Positions 9,987 to 19,135 of a DNA stretch of 64,000 nucleotides are shown here, one piece after another (the stretch's first letter is position 1; the number at the start of each line of letters is the position of its first letter). The notes below the pieces were generated by a model, which did no database searches, was not told where the DNA came from, and saw only the letters and a program-made list of their open reading frames with translations. The translations under genes were made by a program, and so were the position numbers. Source of the stretch: Acetobacter farinalis (GTDB taxonomy: Bacteria; Pseudomonadota; Alphaproteobacteria; Acetobacterales; Acetobacteraceae); assembly GCF_011516935.1 (NCBI RefSeq), contig NZ_WOTF01000002.1:124001-188000 (forward strand), in the 5' to 3' direction.

Positions 9987-11498
9987 TTACATCCCGGGGG
10001 GAGACACCTGTACCCCCGTTTCTGTTGGTTCCCGAAGTTTATAGAGAGCCAGAGAAAACTTGTTTGGTTTGTTCCTGTGTCTGTGCCGGACATTGGCGGC
10101 ATAAACCAGGGTATAGTGCTCCTGCAGCCACTGGCAGACCGGAGCTTCCACCTGATGCGTCTCACAGCCCACATAGGGTGTCACCACATACGGCGGGTTC
10201 TGCTGAAGGTCCTGCATATACCGCTTCCAGGCATTCTCCCTGAAGAGGATATCGATATGGTTTGCAAACAGGTAGACGTCAAAAGGCTTTAGATCAGACA
10301 GGTAAAAGACAGCGTGATAGGTTCTGATATCCAGAACACGCGCACGCCCTACCATCCGGGCTATCCCTGCATAGTCCACACGCCGCGTATAGGACGCGAC
10401 ATTGATGTTGTCGTGCAGCCTCACGCCTATGAAAAACAGGGTGGTCACACATAACGGCAACATGGCCAGACAAGAAGGCGAGGCGCCGTCACGCAGCAAA
10501 ATAGCCAGCATGATCACCGCTGGCGCAAAGCACAGTATGAAATAATGCTCATACGGATGCCCGGATATCAAAGTGGCCGGAAAGGACGAGACACACCATG
10601 CAGGCAGAATCAGATTTCTGCGCCCGTCACGCTGCCGCAAACGAACAGGAAACCGTCTGACCCACCCGACAAGAACAGGCACCATCAGCAGCAGGTAAAA
10701 CACCATCCAGAACGCGCAGAGCAAACGCTGTGAGAGCGTTCCGCTATACTGGTGCAAAAAGCTTCTCTGCATGGAGAAATAGGCCTGCAAGGCCCCATGC
10801 CCGGCAATCAGATAAGGGGAGAACAAAACCCCAAGCCCGCTGCACAGCCCAAGAAAGGCCAGCAGAACCCGGGAAACCCTGAACCAGCCGGGGGAGAAAA
10901 GCAGCAAAGCCGCAGGGGCCAGCAGGCAGACCACCGCCAGATAATTCACATTGATAACCAGGGCGGCGCAAAACCCCGCGAGAAAAAACAGAAGGGTTTT
11001 TCCTGTTTCCACACCCCTGAGCATCAGTGCCAGAATCAAGGCCTCGCCGGTGACGAGAACAAGCTCGGTATTCCCGGCCAGAACATTGAAAACGGCCCCA
11101 AAGACCACCAGACCTGCAAAGGCATGAACGCGGTTGAAGCGGCCGAAGGCACGGCAGAGCATGCAGAACGCCCCGCACAGCAGAAGAGACAGAACCGTGA
11201 ATTTTCCCGGATAAACGGGAAAAAGTCGGTCCCATACCCCGTAGAACAGGTAAACCCCAAAGGGCTTGTGATCAAAGGCATAGCTGTAGGGCAGACTATG
11301 CTCCCGGAGCAGCCCGCGCCCCAGAATCACGTAATAGGCCGGATCTCCATCCGAAAACGGAATCACGCAATAGCTGAGGACATAAAGAAGTATGAGCCCT
11401 ATAAAGCCATAGTGTACAAAGCGCGAGGATAAGAAAGAACGCGTCCACGGCAGGCACATTGAAAAAAACTTTTCCGCCTTATTCTCCTGCACAGGCAC
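9987..11498 (-). CDS. multi-pass membrane glycosyltransferase (GT-C type, ArnT/PMT-like)
   Basis: 503 residues with about ten hydrophobic segments and a C-terminal soluble part of roughly 130 residues. After the first membrane segment comes SDGDPAYYVILGRGLL, then HKPFGVYLFYG. An acidic motif in the first periplasmic loop with a following KP is typical of polyprenyl-phosphate-sugar dependent GT-C enzymes. The acceptor (lipid A, protein or polysaccharide) is unknown, and no glycan cluster surrounds it. The GTG start at 11498 has CAGGAG at good spacing. The 5' region is AT-rich compared with its neighbours. Confidence 0.65.
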   Translation of the reverse strand: MPVQENKAEKFFSMCLPWTRSFLSSRFVHYGFIGLILLYVLSYCVIPFSDGDPAYYVILGRGLLREHSLPYSYAFDHKPFGVYLFYGVWDRLFPVYPGKFTVLSLLLCGAFCMLCRAFGRFNRVHAFAGLVVFGAVFNVLAGNTELVLVTGEALILALMLRGVETGKTLLFFLAGFCAALVINVNYLAVVCLLAPAALLLFSPGWFRVSRVLLAFLGLCSGLGVLFSPYLIAGHGALQAYFSMQRSFLHQYSGTLSQRLLCAFWMVFYLLLMVPVLVGWVRRFPVRLRQRDGRRNLILPAWCVSSFPATLISGHPYEHYFILCFAPAVIMLAILLRDGASPSCLAMLPLCVTTLFFIGVRLHDNINVASYTRRVDYAGIARMVGRARVLDIRTYHAVFYLSDLKPFDVYLFANHIDILFRENAWKRYMQDLQQNPPYVVTPYVGCETHQVEAPVCQWLQEHYTLVYAANVRHRHRNKPNKFSLALYKLREPTETGVQVSPPGM

Positions 11499-11571
11499 TC
11501 CTGAATTCTCTATACAATACGTGAATTCATATCAAGAAAGAAATAATACTCTCTCCGGCATGAAAGCATTT

Positions 11572-11586
11572 GTATAGTCTCTATAC
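11572..11586. promoter_or_regulatory. perfect dyad upstream of the glycosyltransferase gene
   Basis: GTATAG and CTATAC flank a three-base centre in the AT-rich region upstream of the minus-strand glycosyltransferase gene. It could be an operator or part of a promoter; no regulator is assigned. The rest of the 256-base gap to sdhB contains only this dyad and a terminator. Confidence 0.25.
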
Positions 11587-11645
11587 CATCCCGCCTTTAC
11601 CAGTCACCATTCTTATTCTCTTGACCCGCATGAGAGCGCATAAAA

Positions 11646-11679
11646 AAACCTGATGCGTCTGTCACAACGCATCAGGTTT
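11646..11679. terminator. strong hairpin downstream of unknown transcript, upstream side of sdhB 3' end
   Basis: A 13-base perfect stem, AAACCTGATGCGT (11646-11658) with ACGCATCAGGTTT (11667-11679), has an A run on its left and a T run shortly after its right. Read on the minus strand it follows sdhB by about 75 bases and can terminate the sdh operon. Confidence 0.85.
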
Positions 11680-11754
11680 CCCAGTTTTTTCAGGACTGGC
11701 CGTAAAAACCCCGGCCAGCCTTAATACCTCATCCCTCAGAAGCCCTGCGGTTCC

Positions 11755-12537
11755 TCAGGCTTTGCGCTCAATCTGCAGCTCTTTGATGCGGCCAATCGCC
11801 TTGGCCGGATTCAGCCCTTTCGGGCAGGTCTGCGTGCAGTTCATGATGGTACGGCAGGCATAGAGCTTGAAGGTATCCTCCAACTCATCCAGCCGGTCCC
11901 CTGTATGCTCATCACGACTGTCGGCAATCCAGCGATATGCGGCCAGAAGGACGGCAGGGCCGAGATACCGGTCCCCATTCCACCAGTAAGACGGGCAGGA
12001 TGTTGTGCAGCAGAAGCACAGGATACATTCCCACATGCCATCAAGCTTGGCGCGTTCTTCAATGCTCTGCCTGCGTTCGGCATCCGGCGGCGGTGCGGTG
12101 TCTGCCTGCATCCACGGGCTGATGGAGCGCAACTGCGCATAGGCCCCTTCAAGATTGGGCACCAGATCCTTGACAACCGGCATGTGCGGCAGCGGATAGA
12201 TGCGCACATCCCCCTTGATGTCCTTGATGGGCTTTAAGCACGCAAGCGTGTTTTCCCCATCAATATTCATGGCGCAGGAACCGCAGATCCCTTCACGGCA
12301 GGACCTGCGGAATGTCAGGGTGGGATCTACCTCGTTCTTGATATGGATAATGGCGTCCAGCACCATCGGCCCGATGGTATCCAGATCCAGTTCATAGGAA
12401 TCCACCACCGGATTTTTATCATCATCCGGCGTCCAGCGATAAATCCGGAATGTCTTGACATTTTTGGCCCCGGCTGGCGCGGGGTAGGTTTTTCCTACCC
12501 CGATCTCGCTGTTGCGCGGCAGTCTGAGTTCGACCAT
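11755..12537 (-). CDS. sdhB: succinate dehydrogenase iron-sulfur subunit
   Basis: 260 residues. This subunit carries the electron path from SdhA flavin to quinone. The [2Fe-2S] ligands are in [15 protein letters not shown] with a later C in NTLAC; the [4Fe-4S] and [3Fe-4S] clusters are served by [17 protein letters not shown] and the C-terminal [21 protein letters not shown]. It is the last gene of sdhCDAB, with GGGAGG upstream of its ATG. The membrane location is with SdhC and SdhD on the cytoplasmic face. Confidence 0.97.
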   Translation of the reverse strand: MVELRLPRNSEIGVGKTYPAPAGAKNVKTFRIYRWTPDDDKNPVVDSYELDLDTIGPMVLDAIIHIKNEVDPTLTFRRSCREGICGSCAMNIDGENTLACLKPIKDIKGDVRIYPLPHMPVVKDLVPNLEGAYAQLRSISPWMQADTAPPPDAERRQSIEERAKLDGMWECILCFCCTTSCPSYWWNGDRYLGPAVLLAAYRWIADSRDEHTGDRLDELEDTFKLYACRTIMNCTQTCPKGLNPAKAIGRIKELQIERKA

Positions 12538-12573
12538 GTTCGCCTCCCTTCTTCGCCCGTTCTTCCCGTCGGC

Positions 12574-14385
12574 TCAGTAAACGCGCTCTTTGGGTGGGAA
12601 GACCTGAACATCATCTGTCAGGGTCTTCATATGTACCGGACGGTAGGTCAGCTTCACGCCGCCTTTCTCATCCAACCAGGAAACGGAGTGCTTCATCCAC
12701 TCCTTGTCATCACGCTTGGTGAAGTCATCCCGCGCATGTGCGCCACGGCTTTCATGCCGGGCCAGACCGCTTTCCAGAGTAACCGTTGCATTCGCCAGAA
12801 GATTTTCAAATTCCAGCGCTTCCATCAGGTCACTGTTCCAGACCAGAGAGGTATCGGACACGGAAATATCTCCAAGCCCGGCCCAGATCTGGCGGATTTT
12901 ATCAACACCTTCCTGAAGGCTTTCCTCTGTGCGGAACACAGCGGCATGGGCCTGCATGTCACGCTGGAGGCGATCCCGCATGACGGAAACCTTCGTGTTG
13001 CCCTTGGCGTAACGCAGCCTGTCCAGACGGTCGAGCGCGGCCTCTCCCGCACCAACGGGAAGCGGCTTGATGAAATCGGTCGGTTTGACAATTTCCGCTG
13101 CACGACGCGCCGCAGCGCGGCCAAACACAATCAGATCCAGCAGGGAGTTCGTGCCAAGGCGGTTTGCCCCATGCACGGACACACAGGCCGCTTCACCCAC
13201 AGCCATCAGGCCGGGCACCACGGCGTCCGGATTATCGGAGGTCGGGCGAATGACTTCCCCATGAATATTGGTGGGGATGCCACCCATATTGTAATGAACT
13301 GTCGGCAGAACCGGCACGGGTTCCTTCGTTACATCCACACCGGCAAAAATCCGCGCCGTTTCCAGAATGCCCGGCAGGCGCTGGTGCAGAAGGTCCGCAC
13401 CCAGATGCTCCAGATGCATCATGATGTGGTCTTTTTTCGGCCCGCAGCCCCGGCCTTCCTTGATCTCGATTGTCATGGCGCGGGACACCACATCACGCGA
13501 GGCAAGATCTTTCGCCGTGGGAGCATAACGCTCCATGAAGCGCTCACCTTCGGAGTTGGTCAGATACCCTCCTTCACCACGGCAGCCTTCCGTAAGCAGG
13601 CAGCCAGCCGGATAAATTCCTGTCGGGTGGAACTGCACGAATTCCATATCCTGCGTGGGCAGGCCGGCGCGCATGGCCATGCCGTTTCCATCCCCTGTGC
13701 AGGTATGGGCCGAGGTGCAGGACTGGTAGGCACGGCCATAACCGCCCGTGGCCAGCACCACCATTTTGGCATTGAAGCGATGAATGGTGCCGTCATCCAG
13801 ACACCAGGCCATCACGCCACGGCACACTCCGTCTTCATCCATGATCAGGTCGATGGCGAAGTATTCAATAAAGAATTCAACGTTATGCTTCAGGCACTGC
13901 TGATACAGCGTATGCAGGATGGCATGCCCGGTCCGGTCCGCGGCGGCGCAGGCGCGCGGCACCGGGGCCTTGCCATAATCACTCATATGGCCGCCAAAGG
14001 GGCGCTGGTAGATCTTGCCATCTTCCGTGCGGGAGAAGGGCACGCCAAAATGTTCCAGTTCCTGCACGGCGGGCACAGCCTCGCGGCACATGAATTCAAT
14101 GGCGTCCTGATCGCCCAGCCAGTCTGACCCCTTTACGGTGTCATACATATGCCAGCGCCAGTTATCCTCAGCCATGTTGCCCAAGGAGGCCCCGATGCCA
14201 CCCTGAGCGGCCACCGTGTGGCTTCTGGTCGGGAAAACCTTGGTCACGCAGGCAGTCTTGAGGCCCGCGGCCCCCATGCCCAGCGTTGCGCGCAGGCCGG
14301 AACCGCCTGCTCCTACAACCACGACATCATAAGCGTGATCGACAATCCGGTAAGCTCCCCGGGACGGAGAGGTATTGGCATTCAT
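12574..14385 (-). CDS. sdhA: succinate dehydrogenase flavoprotein subunit
   Basis: 603 residues. It oxidises succinate to fumarate with covalently bound FAD. The dinucleotide motif [17 protein letters not shown], the flavin-linking histidine in [10 protein letters not shown], the substrate loop [21 protein letters not shown] and the active-site SRAMTIEI arginine are all present, ending in the [11 protein letters not shown] tail typical of the mitochondrial/alphaproteobacterial type. It sits between sdhD and sdhB on the same strand. Confidence 0.98.
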   Translation of the reverse strand: MNANTSPSRGAYRIVDHAYDVVVVGAGGSGLRATLGMGAAGLKTACVTKVFPTRSHTVAAQGGIGASLGNMAEDNWRWHMYDTVKGSDWLGDQDAIEFMCREAVPAVQELEHFGVPFSRTEDGKIYQRPFGGHMSDYGKAPVPRACAAADRTGHAILHTLYQQCLKHNVEFFIEYFAIDLIMDEDGVCRGVMAWCLDDGTIHRFNAKMVVLATGGYGRAYQSCTSAHTCTGDGNGMAMRAGLPTQDMEFVQFHPTGIYPAGCLLTEGCRGEGGYLTNSEGERFMERYAPTAKDLASRDVVSRAMTIEIKEGRGCGPKKDHIMMHLEHLGADLLHQRLPGILETARIFAGVDVTKEPVPVLPTVHYNMGGIPTNIHGEVIRPTSDNPDAVVPGLMAVGEAACVSVHGANRLGTNSLLDLIVFGRAAARRAAEIVKPTDFIKPLPVGAGEAALDRLDRLRYAKGNTKVSVMRDRLQRDMQAHAAVFRTEESLQEGVDKIRQIWAGLGDISVSDTSLVWNSDLMEALEFENLLANATVTLESGLARHESRGAHARDDFTKRDDKEWMKHSVSWLDEKGGVKLTYRPVHMKTLTDDVQVFPPKERVY

Positions 14386-14488
14386 CGTGACGGCGCTCCC
14401 ATGTGCGTTCGGCCTGTCATGTCTTCAGGTTTCGTGCCGCCCCGACATGTGGCGCAAACAGGCGGCACAGGATTCAGATCTGGTCTGC

Positions 14489-14902
14489 TCAGGACCGCCG
14501 GCTGCCGGCGACCACAAGCTTCACCACGGCAAACACGCCAAGAAGCCCGAGCAGCGAGGTGACGAATTTGACCAGAATGCGGGTCGGCAGGTGCGCCTTG
14601 CCGTGCACATAGTCATCCACAATCACCTGCAGACCGAGCTGGGCGTGATAAAAGGTGGCAATGATCAGGGCGGTCAGCATGGTGGCATTCACCGGCTTGC
14701 CGCCCCATTTCACAACATCCGCATGGTCAGCCCCGCCAAGGCGGAACATCTGGACAACAAACCATGTTGAAAGCGGCAGGAGAGACGCCGCCGTCACACG
14801 CTCGGCCCACCAGTGCTCCGTGCCGGACCCACCGGCTCCCAGCCCGCGTGCGCGGCCAAGCTGTGAGCGCATGACCTCAATGTGAGGAACAGAAGCATTC
14901 AT
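14489..14902 (-). CDS. sdhD: succinate dehydrogenase membrane anchor subunit
   Basis: 137 residues from ATG 14902 with three hydrophobic segments. The sequence TALIIATFYHAQLGLQVIVDDYVHG contains the heme-ligand-region histidine and the DDY quinone-site motif of SdhD. The N-terminal soluble part includes RARGLGAGGSGTEHWWAERVTA, common in this subunit. Its start is one base past the sdhC stop codon, so translation is likely coupled. About 100 bases separate it from sdhA. Confidence 0.93.
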   Translation of the reverse strand: MNASVPHIEVMRSQLGRARGLGAGGSGTEHWWAERVTAASLLPLSTWFVVQMFRLGGADHADVVKWGGKPVNATMLTALIIATFYHAQLGLQVIVDDYVHGKAHLPTRILVKFVTSLLGLLGVFAVVKLVVAGSRRS

Positions 14903-14903
14903 G

Positions 14904-15377
14904 TCAGGAAGCCTTCCCTGCTTTGGCAAGGGCACGCGCCCGTTTGGCCGCAACGCCCAGAAGGCCCACAGCCAGCACCGCGCTGACACCCGCTGTCACG
15001 CCGACAGCCACCGGACCATCCTTGTTCAGCTCTTCTTTGTCGTACCGCTTGCCGGAATCCCAGATAAGGTGCCGGATGCCGCCCACCGTGTGATACACAA
15101 CGGATGCAAGCCACCCCACCAGCAGGAGCTGGCCCGCGGGGTTGCCTGTCACTTTGCGGGCTGTGGCAAACGCTTTTGGCCCTTTGGCCGCGGCCGCAAG
15201 CCAGAACACGCCCAGAGCCGCGCCGCCGGTTGCGACAACACCCGTCAGGCGGTTCGAAATTGAAAGAACCATGGACAGGCGATAGCGATAAATTTGCAGA
15301 TGCGGCGACATCGGCCGCTGAATGAGTCTGCCGTCACTTCGGGTCCCTACATAGAGGGCCTTGCGGATATCCTGCAT
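14904..15377 (-). CDS. sdhC: succinate dehydrogenase cytochrome b556 subunit
   Basis: 157 residues. The signature RPMSPHLQIYRYRLSMVLSISNRLTG at the N-terminus, with the serine/arginine quinone-site region, and the later VVYHTVGGIRHLIWD histidine region (heme b ligand) define SdhC. There are three hydrophobic segments. The C-terminal tail is longer than usual and rich in Ala and Lys. It is the first gene of the sdhCDAB operon and begins about 140 bases after asd on the same strand, so asd could be cotranscribed. Confidence 0.95.
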   Translation of the reverse strand: MQDIRKALYVGTRSDGRLIQRPMSPHLQIYRYRLSMVLSISNRLTGVVATGGAALGVFWLAAAAKGPKAFATARKVTGNPAGQLLLVGWLASVVYHTVGGIRHLIWDSGKRYDKEELNKDGPVAVGVTAGVSAVLAVGLLGVAAKRARALAKAGKAS

Positions 15378-15516
15378 TGTCAGCCTCGTATCCTGTCCGT
15401 CTATTCCTTACACCGGCTCAGACCGGCGTTTCTGCATCGGAATTTTTCCTACGCCCCCCCCGCAGACCGGTCAATTCAGCCAGCCAACACGAGGCCGCGA
15501 GGCGGGGCGACCTCAC

Positions 15517-16539
15517 TCAGCCGTGTCTGGGCAGGAGGTCCAGGGCAACCATGGTTTCAGCAATCTGTACGGCGTTCAAAGCCGCGCCTTTCCGCAGATT
15601 ATCGGACACGCACCAGAAAGCGAGACCGTTTGGAACAGTCGGGTCGACACGAAGACGTGAGACATAGCTCGCATCTTCACCAACGCACTCGATTGGAGTC
15701 ACATACCCGCCATCTTCACGCTCATCACGCAGGATCACGCCCTCGGCCTCACGCAGGGCTTCACGCGCACGGTTCAGGTCAACCGGTTCCGCAAACTCCG
15801 CCACAACCGCTTCAGAATGACCGATAAACACCGGCACACGGACGCAGGTTGCAATCACGGAAACGTCAGGGTCGAGAATTTTTCTCGTCTCCACCGCCAT
15901 TTTCCATTCTTCCTTGGTCGCGCCATCGTCCATGAAGCGGTCAATCTGGGGAATGCAGTTGAACGCTATCTGCTTCTGAAACTGTTCGATTTTCGGCGGG
16001 TCGTTCACAAAGCTGCCGCGTGACTGGGAGAAGAGTTCATCCATCCCGTCTTTCCCCGCGCCGGATACCGCCTGATAGGTCGACACCACAACACGCTTGA
16101 GCGTGAACAGGTCATGCAGGGGTTTGAGGGCCACCACCATCTGGATGGTTGAGCAGTTCGGGTTTGCAATAATATTGCGCTTCATGCGCTTGAGCGCATT
16201 CGGGTTGACTTCCGGCACCACCAGCGGCACGTCCGGGTCCATACGGAAATGTGATGTGTTATCAATCACCACGCAGCCCGCTTTGGCGGCAATCGGTGCA
16301 TATTTAGCCGAAACCTCACCACCGGGAGAGAACAGGCCAATATCCCAGCCCGTGAAATCAAAAGTTTCCAGATTCTGGACTTTCAGAACCCGGTTCCCGA
16401 ACGAAACCTCGCGCCCGGCAGAGCGCGGTGACGCCAGTGCAACAATATCGTCAACGGGGAACTCCCGCTCCGCCAGTGTCTTTAAAATTTCGCGCCCCAC
16501 AGCCCCGGTGGCGCCTGCAACTGCAACCCGATACCCCAT
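15517..16539 (-). CDS. asd: aspartate-semialdehyde dehydrogenase
   Basis: 340 residues from ATG 16539. It reduces beta-aspartyl phosphate to aspartate semialdehyde for lysine/diaminopimelate, threonine and methionine synthesis. VAVAGATGAVGREIL binds NADP; the catalytic cysteine is in ANPNCSTIQMV; RVPVFIGHSEAV holds the substrate-binding arginine and histidine. GGTAAGGGAAGAG precedes the start. The open frame continues upstream through unrelated sequence, which I discarded. It is divergent from zwf across a 114-base gap. Confidence 0.97.
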   Translation of the reverse strand: MGYRVAVAGATGAVGREILKTLAEREFPVDDIVALASPRSAGREVSFGNRVLKVQNLETFDFTGWDIGLFSPGGEVSAKYAPIAAKAGCVVIDNTSHFRMDPDVPLVVPEVNPNALKRMKRNIIANPNCSTIQMVVALKPLHDLFTLKRVVVSTYQAVSGAGKDGMDELFSQSRGSFVNDPPKIEQFQKQIAFNCIPQIDRFMDDGATKEEWKMAVETRKILDPDVSVIATCVRVPVFIGHSEAVVAEFAEPVDLNRAREALREAEGVILRDEREDGGYVTPIECVGEDASYVSRLRVDPTVPNGLAFWCVSDNLRKGAALNAVQIAETMVALDLLPRHG

Positions 16540-16653
16540 AACTCTTCCCTTACCATTCCTGCCAAAGCCTGACCGGGCAGGGAATTTAGACCAAATCGGG
16601 CAAAAATGGAATTGCGGCATACGTTTTCCAGCCACGTCAAAAGGACACCAATC

Positions 16654-18183
16654 ATGACATCTGCCCCCGTTATCGCACCGGCAGCCACCCACCCGGCACC
16701 GGCTGGAACACTGGTTATTCTTGGTGCCGCGGGAGACCTGACACACCGGCTGCTGGTGCCTGCCCTCTATGATCTGGCATGCAACGGATTTCTGCCTGAT
16801 GATTTTCGCATCATCGGCGTCAGTCTTGAAAAGAACACCACCGAAGGCTGGATACGCTCCCTGCGTGAGAGGCTGGAAAGCTTCACGAAAGACCAGCATG
16901 CGGAATTCTATACTGTCAGCCTTAACGAGCAGGTCTGGAACTGGCTGGCCGAGCGGATGACGTACCGCTCACTCGACTTCACATCTGTCGAGGCCCTGCG
17001 CACCCTGAAGCCCGATGTCGGCACCGGCAATGCGGTGTTCTACCTTGCCTGCCCCCCGCGCTTTTTCGGGCCTGCGGCGGAAAGCCTGAGCCGCGCCGGC
17101 CTGATGGAAGAAGCACCGGGCAGCTTCCGGCGGCTGGTTATAGAAAAACCTTTCGGGACAGACCTTCTCTCCGCTCAGGCGCTCAATGCGCATCTGCTCT
17201 CCTTCCTGCGGGAAAGCCAGATTTACCGGGTGGACCACTTCCTCGGCAAAGAGACCGTGCAGAATCTGCTGGCGCTCCGCTTCAGCAACCTGCTGTTCGA
17301 CCCGCTCTGGCGGCGTGACTATATTGACCATATCCAGATCACCGCAGCCGAAACTCTTTCTGTTGAAGGGCGCGGCGTGTTCTATGATGCCACGGGGGCG
17401 CTGCGGGATATGGTGCCCAACCACCTGTTCCAGTTACTGGCGCTGGTCGCCATGGAACCGCCTTCCTCCCTGAATGCCGAAGCCATCCGCAATGCCAAAC
17501 AGCAGGTGTTTGATGCCATTCGCGCCATCTCGCCGGAAAATGCCGTGCGCGGCCAGTATACCGCCGGTGCCGTGGCCGGGCGCACAGTTGCCGCCTATCA
17601 CGACAGCCCCGGCGTAAACCCGCAGAGCATGACGGAAACCTATGCCGCCCTGAAAATAGAAATTGATACCTGGCGCTGGGCCGGCGTGCCGTTTTACCTG
17701 CGCACCGGAAAAGCCCTGAATTCCAACGTGACCGAAATTGTGGTGCAGTTCAAGGAAACACCATACCCCTTGTTCCACATGGCGGATGGCCGCCCACAGA
17801 TGCCTAACCGGTTTGTCTATAATATCCGCCCTGAAAAGGGGATGGACCTGCATTTCAATGCCAAACACCCCGGACCGGAAACCGTTGTGGATGAAGTTGT
17901 CTCCCAGTTTCGCTATCAGGACGCCTTTGGGGCCATTCCCAATGTGGGATATGAAACCCTGCTGTATGATTGCCTTCAGGGCAACGCCACCCTCTTCCAG
18001 CGCGCGGATAATATTGAAGCCGCATGGCGGGTGGTAGACCCTGTGCTGAAAGCCTGGAGCAGCGCCGTCACCCCCCCGGACTTCTATGAAGCTGGCAGCA
18101 CCGGCCCCGCCGCGGCCGATGCCCTTCTGGCCCGTGACGGGCGGAGCTGGGCTCCCTTCGGCCAGCTTAAGAAAGATGCCTGA
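16654..18183 (+). CDS. zwf: glucose-6-phosphate 1-dehydrogenase
   Basis: 509 residues. It oxidises glucose 6-phosphate to 6-phosphogluconolactone, the entry to the pentose phosphate route that carries most sugar flux in acetic acid bacteria. The nucleotide motif LVILGAAGDLTHRLL, the substrate signature YRVDHFLGKE with its lysine, and FYLRTGKALNS are canonical. The ATG at 16654 follows AAAAGGAC at good spacing. The genes usually found beside zwf (pgl, edd, gnd) are not here. Downstream is decayed DNA. Confidence 0.97.
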   Translation: MTSAPVIAPAATHPAPAGTLVILGAAGDLTHRLLVPALYDLACNGFLPDDFRIIGVSLEKNTTEGWIRSLRERLESFTKDQHAEFYTVSLNEQVWNWLAERMTYRSLDFTSVEALRTLKPDVGTGNAVFYLACPPRFFGPAAESLSRAGLMEEAPGSFRRLVIEKPFGTDLLSAQALNAHLLSFLRESQIYRVDHFLGKETVQNLLALRFSNLLFDPLWRRDYIDHIQITAAETLSVEGRGVFYDATGALRDMVPNHLFQLLALVAMEPPSSLNAEAIRNAKQQVFDAIRAISPENAVRGQYTAGAVAGRTVAAYHDSPGVNPQSMTETYAALKIEIDTWRWAGVPFYLRTGKALNSNVTEIVVQFKETPYPLFHMADGRPQMPNRFVYNIRPEKGMDLHFNAKHPGPETVVDEVVSQFRYQDAFGAIPNVGYETLLYDCLQGNATLFQRADNIEAAWRVVDPVLKAWSSAVTPPDFYEAGSTGPAAADALLARDGRSWAPFGQLKKDA

Positions 18184-18204
18184 AAATCCTGGCTGAAATA
18201 GCTG

Positions 18205-18628
18205 CTTTGCGGACTATGTCGTGGCGGACCCCAACTCTGTGGCCCGCCTGCCCAAAGGGGTGGGCCGGAGGGCGGTGCATTATGGTGTCGCCATGGGCTG
18301 AATATCGTCGCGGTTGATAGTGATGATGAAAAACTTGTCCTCGCCCGGAAACTCGGCGCGGCCCGTGCCGTTAACACAAGCAGAAAGTAACCCGGCGACT
18401 TTTATATAGAACGACATTGGTGGCGTTCATGGCGGCCTGATTACTACAGTCTCCACCAAAGCTTTTGCACAGGCCATGGGCTATGTCCGGTCTGGAGGGA
18501 TGCTTGCTCTGAATGGTCTGCCGCCGGGTGGTGTCCCTGTTTCGCTCTTCGGTATGGTGATGAAGGGTACGACCATTCGCAGTATTTTTGAACGCCTCGA
18601 AGACGGCAAGGTGGAAGACGTAGTGTGA
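18205..18628 (+). pseudogene. remnant of zinc-dependent alcohol dehydrogenase
   Basis: Three pieces of one alcohol dehydrogenase follow each other in different frames. The first reads CFADYVVADPNSVARLPKGV and runs on to HYGVAMG and a stop. The second, one frame over, reads GLNIVAVDSDDEKLVLARKLGAARAVNTS (18297-18389), the NAD-binding fold. The third (18422-18628) reads GLITTVSTKAFAQAMGYVRSGG, then LALNGLPPGGVPVSLFGMVMKG, and stops early. The catalytic N-terminal half with the zinc ligands is missing and the junctions show deletions. This is the family of single-domain AdhP-like ethanol dehydrogenases. The gene is clearly dead. Confidence 0.85.
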
Positions 18629-18719
18629 TCGACTTCCGGGCCTGAGTTTTCCGAGGGAATTGGAAAGGCTCTTGAAATGGCATACAAACCTGAAAAAAAC
18701 CACCATGAAACTGGGCTGC

Positions 18720-18833
18720 CGTGAACAGGACGCCATTGATCTGGTCAATGACTCTCCTTACGGTCTGGGCGGTTCCGTCCTCACGCAGGATACGAAACGC
18801 GGTTTTGAGGTCGCAAAGCAGATTTCTCACAGA
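18720..18833 (+). pseudogene. fragment of NAD(P)-dependent aldehyde dehydrogenase
   Basis: About 37 codons starting REQDAIDLVNDSPYGLGG and continuing SVLTQDTKRGFEVAKQI match the region just before the C-terminal oligomerisation segment of aldehyde dehydrogenases of the succinate-semialdehyde type. Upstream (18629-18719) no coding homology continues, and downstream the frame runs into AT-rich DNA. Following the alcohol dehydrogenase remnant, it suggests a former alcohol/aldehyde oxidation pair. The intact enzyme at 37620 is related but clearly different in this region. Confidence 0.8.
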
Positions 18834-19044
18834 CAAGAAAATTCCTCTTTAAATCATCTTATTTCCTTGAAACTATCCTTTTCTGAAACTCCGGCCCGGC
18901 AGATAATCTTGAGGTTTTAACGAGCCTCTTTACCCGCTCACAAAACATCCTGTGAATGGTATTTCCATTGGAATGCGTTCTGCGCTTTCTGACAATTTTT
19001 GAGTATTCAGATATCCATACCGTAAAAATTACATCAAAAAATTA

Positions 19045-19050
19045 TATAAT
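19045..19050 (+). promoter_or_regulatory. -10-like TATAAT before the OYE reductase gene
   Basis: A perfect TATAAT lies in a strongly AT-rich stretch (about 18990-19130) ahead of the reductase gene. No good -35 box sits at normal spacing. The stretch between 18834 and 19044 holds nothing else recognisable. Confidence 0.4.
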
Positions 19051-19135
19051 GCTCTCTAAAGACAGAAATTCTATTGTAATTCCCGCAAGACTTCCCCACT
19101 TCATTAAGAATTATTTATTTTAGAAAGGATCTGTC

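Noticed and set aside
15378-15516. Separate gene between sdhC and asd
   Set aside because: Frames through this region are shadows without start signals or recognisable sequence.
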